DNA from: Phocoena phocoena
Lineage: Eukaryota > Chordata > Mammalia > Artiodactyla > Phocoenidae
Reading direction: 5' to 3'
DNA: 64,000 nt
Assembly (NCBI RefSeq): GCF_963924675.1
Contig: NC_089220.1
Coordinates: 161,795,270-161,859,269, forward strand
Made by a program: the position numbers and the translations under genes. This document shows positions 46,413-57,724 of the stretch, in pieces. The notes below the pieces were generated by a model. It was not told where the DNA came from, made no database searches, and was given only the letters and a program-made list of their open reading frames with translations. The first letter of the stretch is position 1, and every line of letters begins with the position of its first letter.

Positions 46413-47904
46413 CCATCTGTATGTCTTCTTTGGAGAAATGTCTATTTAGGTCTTCTGCCCATTTTTGGATTGGGTTGTTTGTTTCTTTAATATTGAGCTG
46501 CATGAGCTGTTTATGGAGATTAATCCTTTGTCCGTTGATTCGTTTGTGAATATTTTCTCCCATTCTGAGGGTTGTCTTTTCGTCTTGTTTATGGTTTCCT
46601 TTGCTGTGCAAAAGTTTTGAAGTTTCATTAGGTCCCATTTGTTTATTTTTGTTTTCATTTCCATTACTCTAGGAGGTGGATCAAAAAAAAATCTTGCTGT
46701 GATTTATGTCAGAGTGTTCTTCTATGTTTTCCTCTAAGAGTTTTATAGTGTCCGGTCTTACATTTAGGTCTCAAATCCATTTTGAATTTATTTTTGTGTA
46801 TGGTGTTAGGGAGTGTTCTAATTTCATTCTTTTACATGTAGCTGTCTAGTTTTCCCAGCACCACTTATTGAAGAGACTGTCTTTTCTCCATTGTATATCT
46901 TTGCCTCCTTTGTCATAAATTAGTTGACCATAGGTGCATGGGTTTATCTCTGGGCTTTCTATCTTGTTCCATTGATCTATGTTTCTGTTTTTGTGCCAGT
47001 ACCATATTGTCTTGATTACTGTAGCTTTGTAGTATAGCCTGAAGTCAGGGAGTCTGATTCCTCCAGCTCGGTTTTTTTCCCTCAAGACTGCTTTGGCTAT
47101 TCAGGGTCTTTTGTGTTTCCATACAAATTTTAAGATGATTTGTTCAAGTTCTGTAAAAAAGTGCCATTGGTAATTTGATAGGGATTGCATTGAATCTGTA
47201 GATTGCTTTGGGTAGTATAGTCATTTTCACTGTATTGATTCTTCCAATCCAAGAACATGGTATATCTCTCCATCTGTTGGTATCATCTTTAATTTCTTTC
47301 AGTGTCTTATAGTTTTCTGCATACAGGTCTTTTGTTTCCCTAGGTAGGTTTATTCCTAGGTATTTTATTCTTTTTGTTGCAATGGTAAATGGGAGTGTTT
47401 CCCTAATTTCTCTTTCAGATTTATCATCATTAGTGTATAGGAATGCAAGAGATTTCTGTGCATTAATTTTGAATCCTGTAACTTTACCAAATTCATTGAT
47501 TAGCTCCATTAGTTTTCTGGTGGCATTTTTAGGATTCTCTATGTATAGTGTCATGTTATCTGCGAACAGTGACACTTTTACTTCTTTTCCAATTTGGATT
47601 CCTTTTATTTCTTTTTCTTCTTGGATTTCCATGGCTAGGACTTCCAAAACTGTGTTGAATAATAGTGGTGAGATATGAGTATAGCTACTCCAGCTTTCTT
47701 TTGATTTCCATTTGCATGGAATATCTTTTTCCATCCCCTCACTTTCAGTCTGTATGTGTCCCTAGGTCTGAAGTGGGTCTCTTGTAGACAGCATATATTT
47801 GGGTCTTGTTTATGTATCCATTCAGCAAGCCTGTGTCTTTTGGTTGGAGCATTTAATCCATTCACATTTAAGGTAATTATTGATATGTATGTTTCTATGA
47901 CCAT
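46413..47904 (-). pseudogene. L1 ORF2, internally deleted and 3'-truncated
   Basis: The endonuclease starts with 'ISIITLNVNGLNAPTKRHRL' and keeps '[13 protein letters not shown]'. After 'AGVAILIS' (about 47680) the sequence moves straight into '[11 protein letters not shown]' of the RT, out of frame. The catalytic 'FADD' reads 'FADN' (47555-47566), so the second Asp is lost. It continues through '[18 protein letters not shown]' and '[19 protein letters not shown]' to about '[11 protein letters not shown]' at 46413. The last 250 or so residues, including the Cys-rich end, are absent. Confidence 0.9.
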
Positions 47905-47914
47905 TTTCTTAATT

Positions 47915-48845
47915 GTTTTGGGTTTGTTTTCGTAGGTTCTTTTCTTCTCTTGTGTTTCCCACTTAGAGAAGTTCCTTTAGCATTTGTTGTAGAGCTGGTG
48001 GTGCTGAATTCTTTTAGCTTTTGCTTGTCTGTAAAGCTTTTGATTTCTCCATCAAATCTGAATGAGATCCTTGCCAGGTAGAGTAATCTTGGTTGTAGGT
48101 TCTTCCCTTTCATCACTTTAAGTATATCATGCCACTCCTTTCTGGCTTGTAGAGTTTCTGCTGAGAAATCAGCTGTTAAACTTATGGGAGTTCCCTTGTA
48201 TGTTATTTGTCATTTTTCCCTTGCTGCTTTCAATAATTTTTCTTTGTCTTTAATTTTTGCCAATTTGAATACTATGTGTCTTGGCATGTTTCTCCTTGGG
48301 TTTATCCTGTATGAGACTTGCTGCACTTCCTGGACTTGGGTGACTATTTCCTTTCCCATGTTTGGGAAGTTTTCGACTATAATCTCTTCACATATTTTCT
48401 CGAGTCCTTTCTCTCTCTCTCCTCCTTCTGGGACCCTTATAATGTGAATGTTGTTGTGTTTAATGTTGTCCCAGAGGGCTCTTAGGCTGTCTTCATTTCT
48501 TTTCATTCTTTCTTCTTCTGTTCCACAGCAGTGAATTCCACCATTCTGTCTTCCAGGTCACTTTTCCGTTCTTCTGCCTCAGTTATTCTGCTATTGATTC
48601 CTTCTACTGTAGTTTTCATTTCAGTTATTGTATTCTTCTCTGTTTGTTCTTTAATTCTTCTATGTCTTAAACATTTCTTGCATCTTCTCGATCTTTGCCT
48701 CCATTGTTTTTCCGAGGTCCTGGATCATCTTCACTATCATTCTGAATTCTTTTTCTGGAAGGTTGCCTATCTCCACTTCATTTAGTTGTTTTTCTGGGGT
48801 TTTCTCTTTTTCCTTCATCTGGTACACAGCCCTCTGCCTTTTCAT
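47915..48845 (-). pseudogene. L1 ORF1, broken
   Basis: It starts near 'MKRQRAVYQMKEKEKTPEKQ', followed by a coiled-coil-like acidic and basic stretch. Further pieces are 'NEDSLRALWDNIKHNNIHII' and 'RHIVFKLAKIKDKEKLLKAA' (48210-48506, RNA-recognition domain) and 'RISFRFDGEIKSFTDKQKL' (about 48050). Stops and frame changes separate them. It sits just upstream of ORF2, as usual. Confidence 0.9.
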
Positions 48846-48859
48846 CTTGTCTTTCTGCG

Positions 48860-49713
48860 AATGTGGTTTTTCTTCCACAGGCTGCAGGATTGTAGTTCTT
48901 CTTCCTTCTGCCCTCTGGTGGATGAGGCTATCTAAGAGGCTTGATGGGAGGGACTGGTGGTGGGTAGAGCTGACTGTTGCTCTGGTGGGCAGAGCTCAGT
49001 AAAACTTTAATCCACTTGACTGTTGATGGGTGGGGCTGGGTTCCCTCCCTGCTGGTTGTTTGGCCTGAGGCAACCCAACACTGGAGCCTACCTGGGCTCT
49101 TTGATGGGGCTTATGACAGATTCTGGGAGGGCTCAGGACAAGGAGTACTACCCCGAACTTCTGCTGCCAGTGTCCTTGTCCCCATAGTGAGCCACAGCCC
49201 CTCCCCCCCGCCTCTGCAGGAGACCCTCCAACACTAGCAGGTAGGTCTGGTTCAGTCTCCTCTGGGGTCACTGCTCCTTCCCCTGGGTCCCTGTGTGCAC
49301 ACTACTTTGTGTGTGCCCTTCAAGAGTGGAGTCTCTGTTTCCCCCAGTCCTGTCAAAGTCCTGCAGTCAGTTCCCACTAGGCTTCAAGGTCTGATTGTCT
49401 AGGAATTCCTCCTCCCGTTGCTGGACCCCCAGGTTGGGAAGCCTGACGTGTGGCTCAGAACCTTCACTCCAGTGGGTGGACTTCTGTGGTATAAGTGTTC
49501 TCCAGTCTGTGAGTCACCCATCCAGCAGTTATGGGATTTGATTTTACTGTAATTGGGCCCCTGTGGCTTCTCCTTTGTCTTTGGATGTGGGGGATCTTTT
49601 TTGCTGCGTTCCAGTGTCTTCCTGTCGATGACTGTGCAATAGCTAGTTGTGATTCTGGTGTTCTCGCAAGAGGGAGTGAGAGCACGTCCTTCTACTCTGC
49701 CATCTTGGTTCTG
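48860..49713 (-). promoter_or_regulatory. L1 5' UTR (second L1 5' UTR type)
   Basis: GC-rich region upstream of ORF1 on the minus strand, beginning 'aagatggcagagtagaagga'. It is about 0.85 kb, shorter than and unlike the 5' UTR at 3790-6090, so the two L1s are from different subfamilies. Confidence 0.75.
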
Positions 49714-49816
49714 TTTTTTAAAAATAAAAACAATATTCATCTTATTGCTTAAATTATGTATTGCTTCATTATTTCAAATATAGTAGTTTTCATAGTTAAT
49801 ATTACACTTGGCCTTT

Positions 49817-50026
49817 TTTTTTTTAAATTTTTTTGCGGTATGAGGGCCTCTCAATGTTGCGGCCTCTCCCGTTGTGGAGCACAGGCTCCAGACGCGCAGG
49901 CTCAGTGGCCACGGCTCCCGGGCGCAGCCGCTCCGCGGCATGTGGGATCTTCCCGGACCGGGGCACGAACCTGTGTCCCCTGCATCGGCAGGCGGACTCT
50001 CAACCACTGCGCCACCAGGGAAGCCC
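49817..50026 (-). mobile_element. CHR-type SINE with 13-bp TSD
   Basis: 'acacttggccttt' lies at 49804-49816 and again at 50027-50039. The tail on the left is T-rich with an internal 'aaa' ('ttttttaaatttttttgcgg'). Body complete. Confidence 0.96.
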
Positions 50027-50039
50027 ACACTTGGCCTTT

Positions 50040-51385
50040 CTTGTGACTACTTTTTCTACCTTCAAATTGTCAAACTTTTGGATATCACTCAGATTTTTCA
50101 ACTCAATTTCTTGGTCCTCCTGACAGTAATTCTGCTGTAGATTTTATATGTTGCTAATTCATCTGATTTCATTTGAGGTCATCTTAAGCTTCATTTGTCT
50201 AGTTATTTTTGTCTGTGTGTGGTTATCTGGGGTACCCTCTGGCAATGTGAATTTGAGGATAGCCAAAAACTCAGGATCTTATCCGTTATTCTGGGATACT
50301 GTTAGGAGAGGGGAGATGAGAGAACACTGGTTATTATGGAGCACTACGTGGCATAACCACACCCAGAACTACCTTTATTCCTTGACAGAGAAACAGCATT
50401 GGGCCATGGAGAGTCCCCATGTTTTAATCCTCCAGCCCTGGGGGACTTGAACAGGAAGAAGTGGAGGAGGAATGCAGGAGGTCCTACCTGTTTGCATCAA
50501 CCTTAAAAGGTGTTTGTGCTGTAGCAGGTGTTGTTTGTGCTATTTAGACAGTCCCCTCCCTAGCCTGCATCAGAGGCCTGGGTTGTTGCTGCAAATTCCT
50601 GTGAGTGTAGACATAACATGTGTCCAGGGCAGCACAAGGGAGAGGAAGGGCCTTCCTCCTACAGCTGTCACTCCCCCCCACCAGTGTACCCCAATTCGAG
50701 ACAGCTTGCATTCTTACTGGGAGTTGGTTACATTTGTTTACTTGATTTGGTTTTTTGTTCTGGAATCGGTTTGCTTCCTAATTCTGTATATTCTCCGGGG
50801 TTGAGTTTTGGGAAGAGGTATCAGCAGCTCCATGCTACCTTGCCATGTTGGCAGGTTACTTAATTTGCCGTGATCTATGAACTGATCACTGCTGTTGGAA
50901 GCCGGAGAGCTGCCAGAGCCTGTCCATTTCAGATTCCCATTGACCAGCTCTTCCTGCCCTGAACCGACCCTTCCTAGGGATGCACGCTGCACCTACAATA
51001 GCAACTTTCCTTCAATTCTCAATTTTCTCCTTGTCACCTTCAATGTCAGTAAATGGCCAAGATTTCTGTTTGAGAAAGATGAAACATGAGCTCCCCTGCC
51101 CAAGTTCTTATTTATTTCTTCATATTCTTTTCTCATCCCAACCTTCCATCCATTTCTAGAGCTGAGTAGTTATTCCTGAAATAACCTTTCCACTTGTTCC
51201 CTGGCTCCCATTTTCCCTGGGACAGTTTATCCATATTCATCTTTTATATTGTTAGTATTATTTTTGTTTTAAAATAATTTTGTTACCGTTTCCTAAAACT
51301 ATATAGATTTACATAAAAACTTAAATATATAAAACAATATAAATTTTAATAGTAATAATAAAAAACATGTAAAATAATTGTCTTA
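50040..51385. other. Interval without recognised gene
   Basis: GC is moderate at 50380-51000, where several 80-110-codon ORFs overlap on both strands (50472-50804, 50738-50992). None has a recognisable domain. 'ctccatgctaccttgccatg' near 50828 resembles the reverse of an old L1 5' end, so part may be an old L1 5' UTR. Confidence 0.35.
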
Positions 51386-51810
51386 GTTCTTGTTTGCAGG
51401 CAGAATAGAGCCCGAGGCAAAAGCTTTCTGTGCTAAGCTTTATGGGGACCGAACAGAGGCGTGTGAGACAGGGAAGAAGGGTGAGCAAACACGAAGCTGT
51501 AGGTCACTGATGCTCACAGCTCTCTCAGGGAGCCTAATGCTCATTTGTGCCCTGATGTCCTCAGAGGGACTCCATGAAGCTATTGTCCAACAAATAGTCT
51601 ACTGGGGGCAGGAAAAAAGAATGTATCGATTGGGTTCTTCCTCTCATTTGTCAAAGTTTATCTTGTCAGAGTGCCAGGTTCCTTGCATTTTCTGTCCTCC
51701 ATCATTGATTGTCTCAGCAAAAACAGGGGACGTCCAGGGTGGAAGTCGAGGTGCACAGGGAGGAGTGTGGAGAGGCAGGGGTGACTTGTGCTGAGACACA
51801 TGAAAGACTA
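51385..51810 (-). mobile_element. Possible LTR-like repeat
   Basis: 'gtgctaagctttatggggac' at the left looks like a reversed LTR polyadenylation region, and the segment is more GC-rich than its surroundings. The 134-codon ORF across it ('MFAGRIEPEAKAFCAKLY...') is probably not coding. Low certainty. Confidence 0.25.
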
Positions 51811-52184
51811 GGAGTTGTCACCTCAGAGGGTTGCTCTGTCTAGACAGCAAGGCAAGTGTGTCCCGTGTACTGAACTCCAGCAACAGTATATAACGGGTAC
51901 AAAGTATATGAGGTGGAATATCCAGGTACTTACCACCCAGATTAAGGAGGAGAATAAAACCAATAACACTGTGGCTTCGTAGATATCTTTTCTCCATTCA
52001 AACCCTCTTCTTCCCCTTCCCAATGAAATCTATTCTGATTTTTGTATTATAATTCCATTGTCAGTTGCATTTTTAAAATACATAATACATATTCTTAACA
52101 ATATATTTATTAATTCTGGATCTTGAACCATCTATAAATTGCATCCTGCTCCGTATTTTTCTGTGATTTGCTTTTGCAATTGTT

Positions 52185-52350
52185 GAGGAAATGTAGCTAA
52201 AGACAAAATCTCCTGCCAACCTAGGAAACCTGTCCACGAAGGCAGAAGAGAAAGGAAACAATTTTATTATTGGGTAAGCGTTAAAGCAGAGTGTGATGTA
52301 GATCGCAGGCAAGTGGTGTTATAATTTGGCAAAATAAGTTTACCAAGATT
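52185..52350 (-). mobile_element. Possible old LTR fragment
   Basis: 'ctcctgccaacctaggaaac', 'ccacgaaggcagaagagaaa' and 'acaattttattattgggtaa' read like the reversed 3' part of an old LTR. Family not fixed. Confidence 0.35.
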
Positions 52351-52379
52351 GTTGACTGAGTTTACCTCACATTTATGGT

Positions 52380-54660
52380 GTATTGTTTGTTCATTTTATT
52401 TATCATTAAGTGTAAAAGTTAGGTTTTTAAGTTTTCACTAATCTGATGTATGTAAAATATTCTCTCAGTTTTAATTTTCATATCCCTGATTAAAAATGAG
52501 ATTGGGCATATTTTCATTTATAAGGCATTTGTATTTCTTCTCGCTCATCTTTCAATTGGTTGTTTATCTTTTTCTTTTTGGTTTACAAGACTTGATTATA
52601 TATTTTGATTTATGCTCTATGAATTGCAAAAATACCTTGTAGGTTTGGAACTTGAATTTACATTTTCTTATAAAATACTTTCTGGTGAAAGATCCTAGTT
52701 TTAATGAGTCAAGTTTATTTTTCAATCATGATTTATGCTTTTGTGTCTTGTTTAAGAAAGTCATGCTCACAGGGTCCTGAAGATATTCATTTGTATATTT
52801 TTTTCTTATTTTTCAATTTTTTCTTTTTTCATCTATATTTACTTTTTAAATTAAAAAAAAGTTTTTCATATTTAAGTCTCTGATCTTCTAAAAATGATTT
52901 TTCTCTATGGTGTAAATTCCTATTTCTGTTTTTTTATGTGTTTAATCAGTATGCCAATATTGCTGTTTTATTAATCCATTTTCCATCATTTAAGCTCCTA
53001 GTTCATCTCTACTGATCAGCATTGCCTTCACTGTCATATATCATGTTTCCTTGTATATAAGGGTCAATTTTAGGGCTTTTTATTCCTGAGGGCCCCACTG
53101 GGAAGCCACGTGTTCATTGGTGTGACAGGGATAAATTGAAAATTTTTGCATTTCTAGTTTTAGTTTCTCTTTCATTCTGCTATTGATTCTCTCCTTTAGC
53201 TTTCTTTGGTTTATTCTTTTGGTTTTTTTCCAAATGACTTTTTAAAGAATCTTTTCTGCACCTTTGGTTTTCTGCATTTTTAATAGGATGTGTCTGGAGT
53301 GTGATTTTCTATATTTTTAAATCCTGTTTGTGTGTTTTATGTTTTATCATGTCTAGAAAATTCTTAGACGACATTTTTTTAAACATCTTTATTGGAGTAT
53401 AATTGCTTTACAATGGTGTCTTAGTTTCTGCTTTATAACAAAGTGAATCAGCTATACACATACATGTATCCCCATATCTCCTCCCTCTTGCATCTCCCTC
53501 TCACCCTCCCTATCCTACCCCTCTAGGTGGTCACAAAGCACTGAGCTGATCTCCCTGTGCTATGTGGCTGCTTCCCACTAGCTATCTGTTTTACATTTGG
53601 TAGTGTATATATGTCCATGCCACTCTCTCACTTTGTCCCAGCTTACCCTTCCCACTCCTGTGTCCTCAAGTCCATTCTCTGTGTGTGCATTAGACGACAT
53701 TCTTGAGATGGTTTTTAGTCCAATCTCTATATTCTGTCTGGAAGAGTGACTCAATATATTTCAAAGTTTCTCATTCTGTTTTCCGTACCTCTTAAATTCT
53801 ATTTAACTGCACTGCATCTGGGTCATTTCTTCAGATTTATTTTGGTTTATTAATTCTCTCTTTGGTTTTGTTTCATGTGCTGTTTAACTCTTCCCTTGAG
53901 TCTTGAACTTCAATGATTATCTTTTTTAGACCTTTTTCTTGGTTCTTTGTCAAATTGGCTTGGTCATTTTTAATAGTGTCTTGATCCTTGGCTATGGTTT
54001 CTTCTTTAAACATTTTATTGCTTGATTTTATCTTCTGCGTATTCTGGTATTAGATTCCTCGGGGTTCTAAATCTGCTGTCTTTGTTTCTACTGGCTCTCA
54101 CCCAAGATGATTGGTTTTCATATGTATTTGTTAATTATTTTGGACTAATATTTGACTGTGGGGAAAATCCTATGGGAGCTAAGTGGAGGATACTTTCCTC
54201 CAGAGAGGATTTGTGTGATCATCCTGGGCCCACCAGAATAAATATTTTGACTGTTACTTCACAGATCACATGTGTGATATGAAGTCAAGCCCAAGATGCA
54301 TGTGGTGGCAGGTCCATGGCTAAACTATTTTTATGAGAGACCATTTGTCTTCTTTATTTCTCCCCTAGAACCAAGACTAGGACAGACAGGTTTAGCTCCC
54401 TTTGCTGCAGGGCTGAGTTGTCAGGTCATTCTTTCCCTCTGGTTGTTTCTTTGTTGGGGCTGGGGGGGACTTCAGTCCAGCTTCCATCTGCAAAGGTCCT
54501 GTCCTCAGATATCAGCATGGTGGAGCTCTAGACTTCTGTCGTTGGCATTTGTCACCAGGACATTTCCAGCTTCATATTCTCTCTATCACTCTATTTTTAG
54601 CTTATCACCATTATTTCTTGCTTCTTGGGGATTTTCCCAGACTTTCTTTTTAGAATAGCA
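52380..54660 (-). mobile_element. Ancient L1 (L1M/HAL1-like), several segments
   Basis: Reverse-complement L1 text: 'attgggcatattttcattta', 'tttgtgtcttgtttaagaaa', 'ctgaagatattcatttgtat' (ORF2-like, 52500-52800), then 'ttattttggtttattaattc', 'caaattggcttggtcatttt' and 'ttcctccagagaggatttgt' (ORF1/5' side, 53830-54220). A young L1 fragment is nested at 53376-53689. Confidence 0.6.
53376..53689 (-). mobile_element. Young L1 3' fragment with 12-bp TSD
   Basis: The plus strand reads 'aaacatctttattggagtat', 'acaatggtgtcttagtttct', 'aggtggtcacaaagcactga' and 'cattctctgtgtgtgca', the reverse of the L1 3' UTR. 'ttagacgacatt' lies at 53364-53375 and 53690-53701. It closely resembles the 3' UTR of the L1 ending at 11675 and is 5'-truncated, about 314 bp. 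Confidence 0.95.
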
Positions 54661-55900
54661 ATGCATTTTAAAAATACGATTTTGTAATTTATTAAATATC
54701 AATTTTTTAATGCAGTAGGTTGGCCTAGCAAGTTCAGAGTATTAATTCCCAAACGGCCAGAAACAAATGTCTCAGTGTCTTTCCGGAAATATATATGAAA
54801 CAACATTTCGGTTACTCTGAGCTTCTGGAGAAGAAGGAAATAAATAATTGCCTGGCAACGTGGGAAGGTACTTTGCAAATATCTCAACATTTTGGGAGGT
54901 GGTACGGCTAAATATCATTAAGAGAAGACATTTTACTGTAACCATAGCTTCTGAAATGCCTGCAGGATAGAAGAGGTTAATTCATTAATTCTGTTCTCTG
55001 TGTTAACTGTGAACTGTTGCCCTAAATTACTTTCTAAGGCTATAGATTATAGTCAAATCTTCATGGAGAGGATGTATAGAAAATCTCAATTATAGAATCT
55101 GTAATAAAATTTTCTTAGCCAAGTCTCTGTTCTAAGATCCTTCTTTCTGACACTATCTACGACTTGAATGTTATCTTAGAACTGATAAAATTCAGTATCT
55201 GCTGAATAGCCTCATATTTTGAGTGTCCTGACTTAATTTTAATAATGAACCAAGTGATACCACTCCAATAATGAAATTAAAGTGTTTTTTAAAGTAAATC
55301 TTATTAAAGATGTAAAACTCAGGGAAAACTGAAAATATATTGAGTTAAATTTCTTGACACTGGAAAATTTAAATGACCTCCTGCCTTTTCAGTTCATCCT
55401 GCAGACAACTGTCATAGTATTTTCTTAAAGTACAGATCTCAGTACATGACCCTTCCTTTACTCAAGGAACTTTAATTTCTGTTTCTAACTGCTTGCCAGA
55501 AATTTCTATGCGGATGCTCAGTTTCCAGTCAAATGATACCTATCTGAACTGAGCTTAGTTACTTACCCCATTAAATCAAGATTTATTGAAGTCTTCCTTT
55601 GTTTTATTCTGTGCAAGGCAAAGTGAGTCAAAGATGGATTAGCCGTGGTACTTACAGTCCGGGTGACTTTCAGCCCAATGGGGGTGGGTAGGAGGGACAG
55701 AAAGCATGTTTAAAAAGAATCACATGGTACGGTAAGGTCTAAAGTGGAAATTTATACAAGTGATCCTTTCTCTTTCTCAATTTTCACAGCATTTTATCTT
55801 TATCTCTCATGACTTTATTACTTTCACCTTTTAGTAGTTTTCTCCTCTGACTTCTATGACTTTGAACTTTTTGAGGCACAAAGTATAGATATTATGTTGT
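54661..55900. other. Unique interval
   Basis: AT-rich; no gene or named repeat. Confidence 0.45.
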
Positions 55901-56220
55901 GTGCTTTTTAAAACAATTATTTGGGCAGTTTTAGGATTACAGAAAAATTGACGGGGAGGGACAGAGATACCCCGTTTACCCCTTCCCCCCCCCCACCTCC
56001 AGCTTCCCTCACCACAGTGGTACATTTGTTACCACTGATGAACCTACATCGAAACATCAAAATTACACCAAGCCCATAGTTTACGTTCGTGTTCTTTCTT
56101 GATGTTGTACTTTCTTTGAGTTTGGGCAAATATATAATTACATGTATCTACCATTAGAGTATCAAACAGCATATTTTCACTGCCCCGAAAACCCTCTGTT
56201 CTGCTTATTCAGCCCTCTCT
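55900..56220. mobile_element. Old L1M-type 3' region
   Basis: 'gcagttttaggattacagaa', 'gtggtacatttgttaccact', 'gatgaacctacatcgaaaca' and 'tttgggcaaatatataatta' match a common old L1M-type 3' region. A C-run is at about 55984-55994. The adjoining SINE and minisatellite lie at its right edge. Confidence 0.6.
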
Positions 56221-56230
56221 CCCCCATCAT

Positions 56231-56440
56231 CTCTCTTTTTTTTTTTTTGCGGTATGTGGGCCTCTCACTGCTGTGGCCTCTCCCATTGCGGAGCACAGGC
56301 TCCGGACGCGCAGGCTCAGTGGCCATGGCTCACGGGCCCAGCCGCTCCGCGGCATGTGGGATCTTCCCGGACCGGGGCACGAACCTGTGTCCCCTGCATC
56401 GGCAGGCGGACCCTCAACCACTGCGCCACCAGGGAAGCCC
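56231..56440 (-). mobile_element. CHR-type SINE at the edge of a minisatellite
   Basis: The T-run begins at about 56236 (a 'ctctc' precedes it) and the body ends 'ccaccagggaagccc'. 'ccatcat' occurs immediately on both sides (56224-56230 and 56441-56447), consistent with a short TSD. Confidence 0.92.
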
Positions 56441-56584
56441 CCATCATATCTTCTTAAATTCTCTAAACCCCCATCATTTTTTAAATTCTCTAAACCCCCA
56501 TCATCTCGTTTTAAATTCTCTAAACCGCCATCATCTCTTTTTAAATTCTCTAAACCCCCGTCATCTCTTTTTAAATTCTCTAAC
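56441..56584 (+). repeat. 30-bp minisatellite, 5 units
   Basis: Units are close to 'ccccatcatctctttttaaa' plus 'ttctctaaac'. Unit boundaries: 56441-56468 (partial or variant), 56469-56495 (27 bp), 56496-56525 (30), 56526-56555 (30), 56556-56584. Units differ by one to a few bases. The 'cccccatcat' unit start is also seen left of the SINE at 56221-56230. Reading frames through the array encode repeated peptides ('LNSLNPHHL', 'ENLKRDDGG') but have no other support. Confidence 0.95.
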
Positions 56585-56685
56585 GCCTTTAGCTGAGTGC
56601 CTTGCATGGAAAAGTAACAATAACAGAACAACAGCAGAAACACCAGTAACAATGTAAATCACTTCAATAGTGTTAACTATGTTAG
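56585..56685. other. Short unique spacer
   Basis: No feature seen. Confidence 0.4.
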
Positions 56686-56870
56686 TCTCTGTTCTAGGGT
56701 TTTGTATGTATTAGCTCATTTAATCCACACAACAACTCTCTACTGGGCTCTATCACTATCCCCATGCAACTAATGAGGAGACTAAGGCACAAGTTAAGTG
56801 AAATAACTTGCTCAGACTCGCTTAGCTAGTAATGCAGAGCCCAGAGCTGGGCTGTAGATAGCCAGTAAAT
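56686..56870 (-). mobile_element. MIR SINE
   Basis: 'tgtattagctcatttaatcc', 'aatgaggagactaaggcaca', 'aataacttgctcagactcgc' and 'agagcccagagctgggctgt' are reverse-complement MIR landmarks. Confidence 0.88.
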
Positions 56871-57324
56871 ATATTTTGAAAACATAATTAATATCAGGTA
56901 GCTGTTTAAAGAAAAACTTAAACACAAAGTCAGAAATTCTACATCTAATACTCATGCATTTTCCTTCGGTGTTCAGGTCACATAATTTGTGGAGACTGTA
57001 AAACTATATCTGTATTAGAGATTTTATTTATCTGGTGGGCAACTCCTTAGTAGTGTTTTTGCCCTAAGACATAAAAGATTGACACATTTTACCCCCAGCA
57101 ATTCAAGTTGGATTGTCCTCAAAGGACAGAAACTTCATCAGCATGCTGGACTTTTCTTGTGTTCTACATGGAAGCTTCCCCAATTCTCTGAATATAAATA
57201 AGCTTTACCTGCAATATGTAACAGCTGACTTTATAACTTACATATTAATGGAATACGCTAAACTGAAAGTCATTTAGAAACCTGAACTTTCTGCCCTCTT
57301 CGTCTTTTACCTTCAGGCTCGAAG

Positions 57325-57450
57325 GTAATCAGAGCTTGTTAGAGTTAGAAGGGGCTTTGGATCATGTGGTCCAACCAACTCCTTTTATGCAGAAGCAAGC
57401 TACAGTTCAGAGCAGCTCTGATTCACGTGAGGCCACACCGTAAGTTAAGA
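57325..57450 (+). mobile_element. L3/MIR3-like fragment
   Basis: 'ttagagttagaaggggcttt' and 'tcatgtggtccaaccaactc' resemble the conserved core of an old CR1/L3 or MIR3 element. Confidence 0.5.
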
Positions 57451-57724
57451 GAGAACAGAAATGAGGACAGTCCTGTTTAGAGATGAGATGGACATGCACA
57501 GAACAATCGGAGGCATGTTTGGAGGATAGCATGAGCTTTTACTGTGGGGAAAAAAAATATACACCATTCTCTGTATTCAAGTAATTTACAGTAGGGAGAA
57601 GATAATGCAGGGGGCACAAGGTACTACATTACAGAGCAGACTGATAGGGTCCACACAGGTGATAGAGGCTGGTTTATATGGGATTACAGAGGAATAAGGG
57701 GTGCATTGTGGCTGTTGTATTCAG

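Larger units (their letters stand above)
46413..49713 (-). mobile_element. L1 with 5' UTR, internal ORF2 deletion and no 3' end
   Basis: The 5' end is at the right: the minus strand starts 'aaccaagatggcagagtaga', a different 5' UTR type from the L1 at 3790. ORF1 lies at about 47915-48845 and ORF2 begins at about 47904. ORF2 jumps from the endonuclease to the RT at about 47676, losing about 1.74 kb compared with the plus-strand L1 (its 7277-9015). The match ends at 46413 before the ORF2 C-terminus, with no 3' UTR or poly(A). It cannot move on its own. Confidence 0.9.

Noticed and set aside
47676..47677. Splicing as the cause of the L1 ORF2 internal loss
   Set aside because: The missing segment, judged from the intact L1, does not start with GT and end with AG at the junction.
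51390..51794. 134-codon plus-strand ORF
   Set aside because: It sits in a probable LTR-like segment and has no recognisable domain or splice context.
56441..56584. CRISPR-like array
   Set aside because: Units are contiguous with no unique spacers; it is a minisatellite in mammalian DNA.
56142..56657. Repetitive-peptide ORFs through the SINE and minisatellite
   Set aside because: They begin in a SINE or unique DNA and run through the tandem array only because the 30-bp unit is divisible by three.
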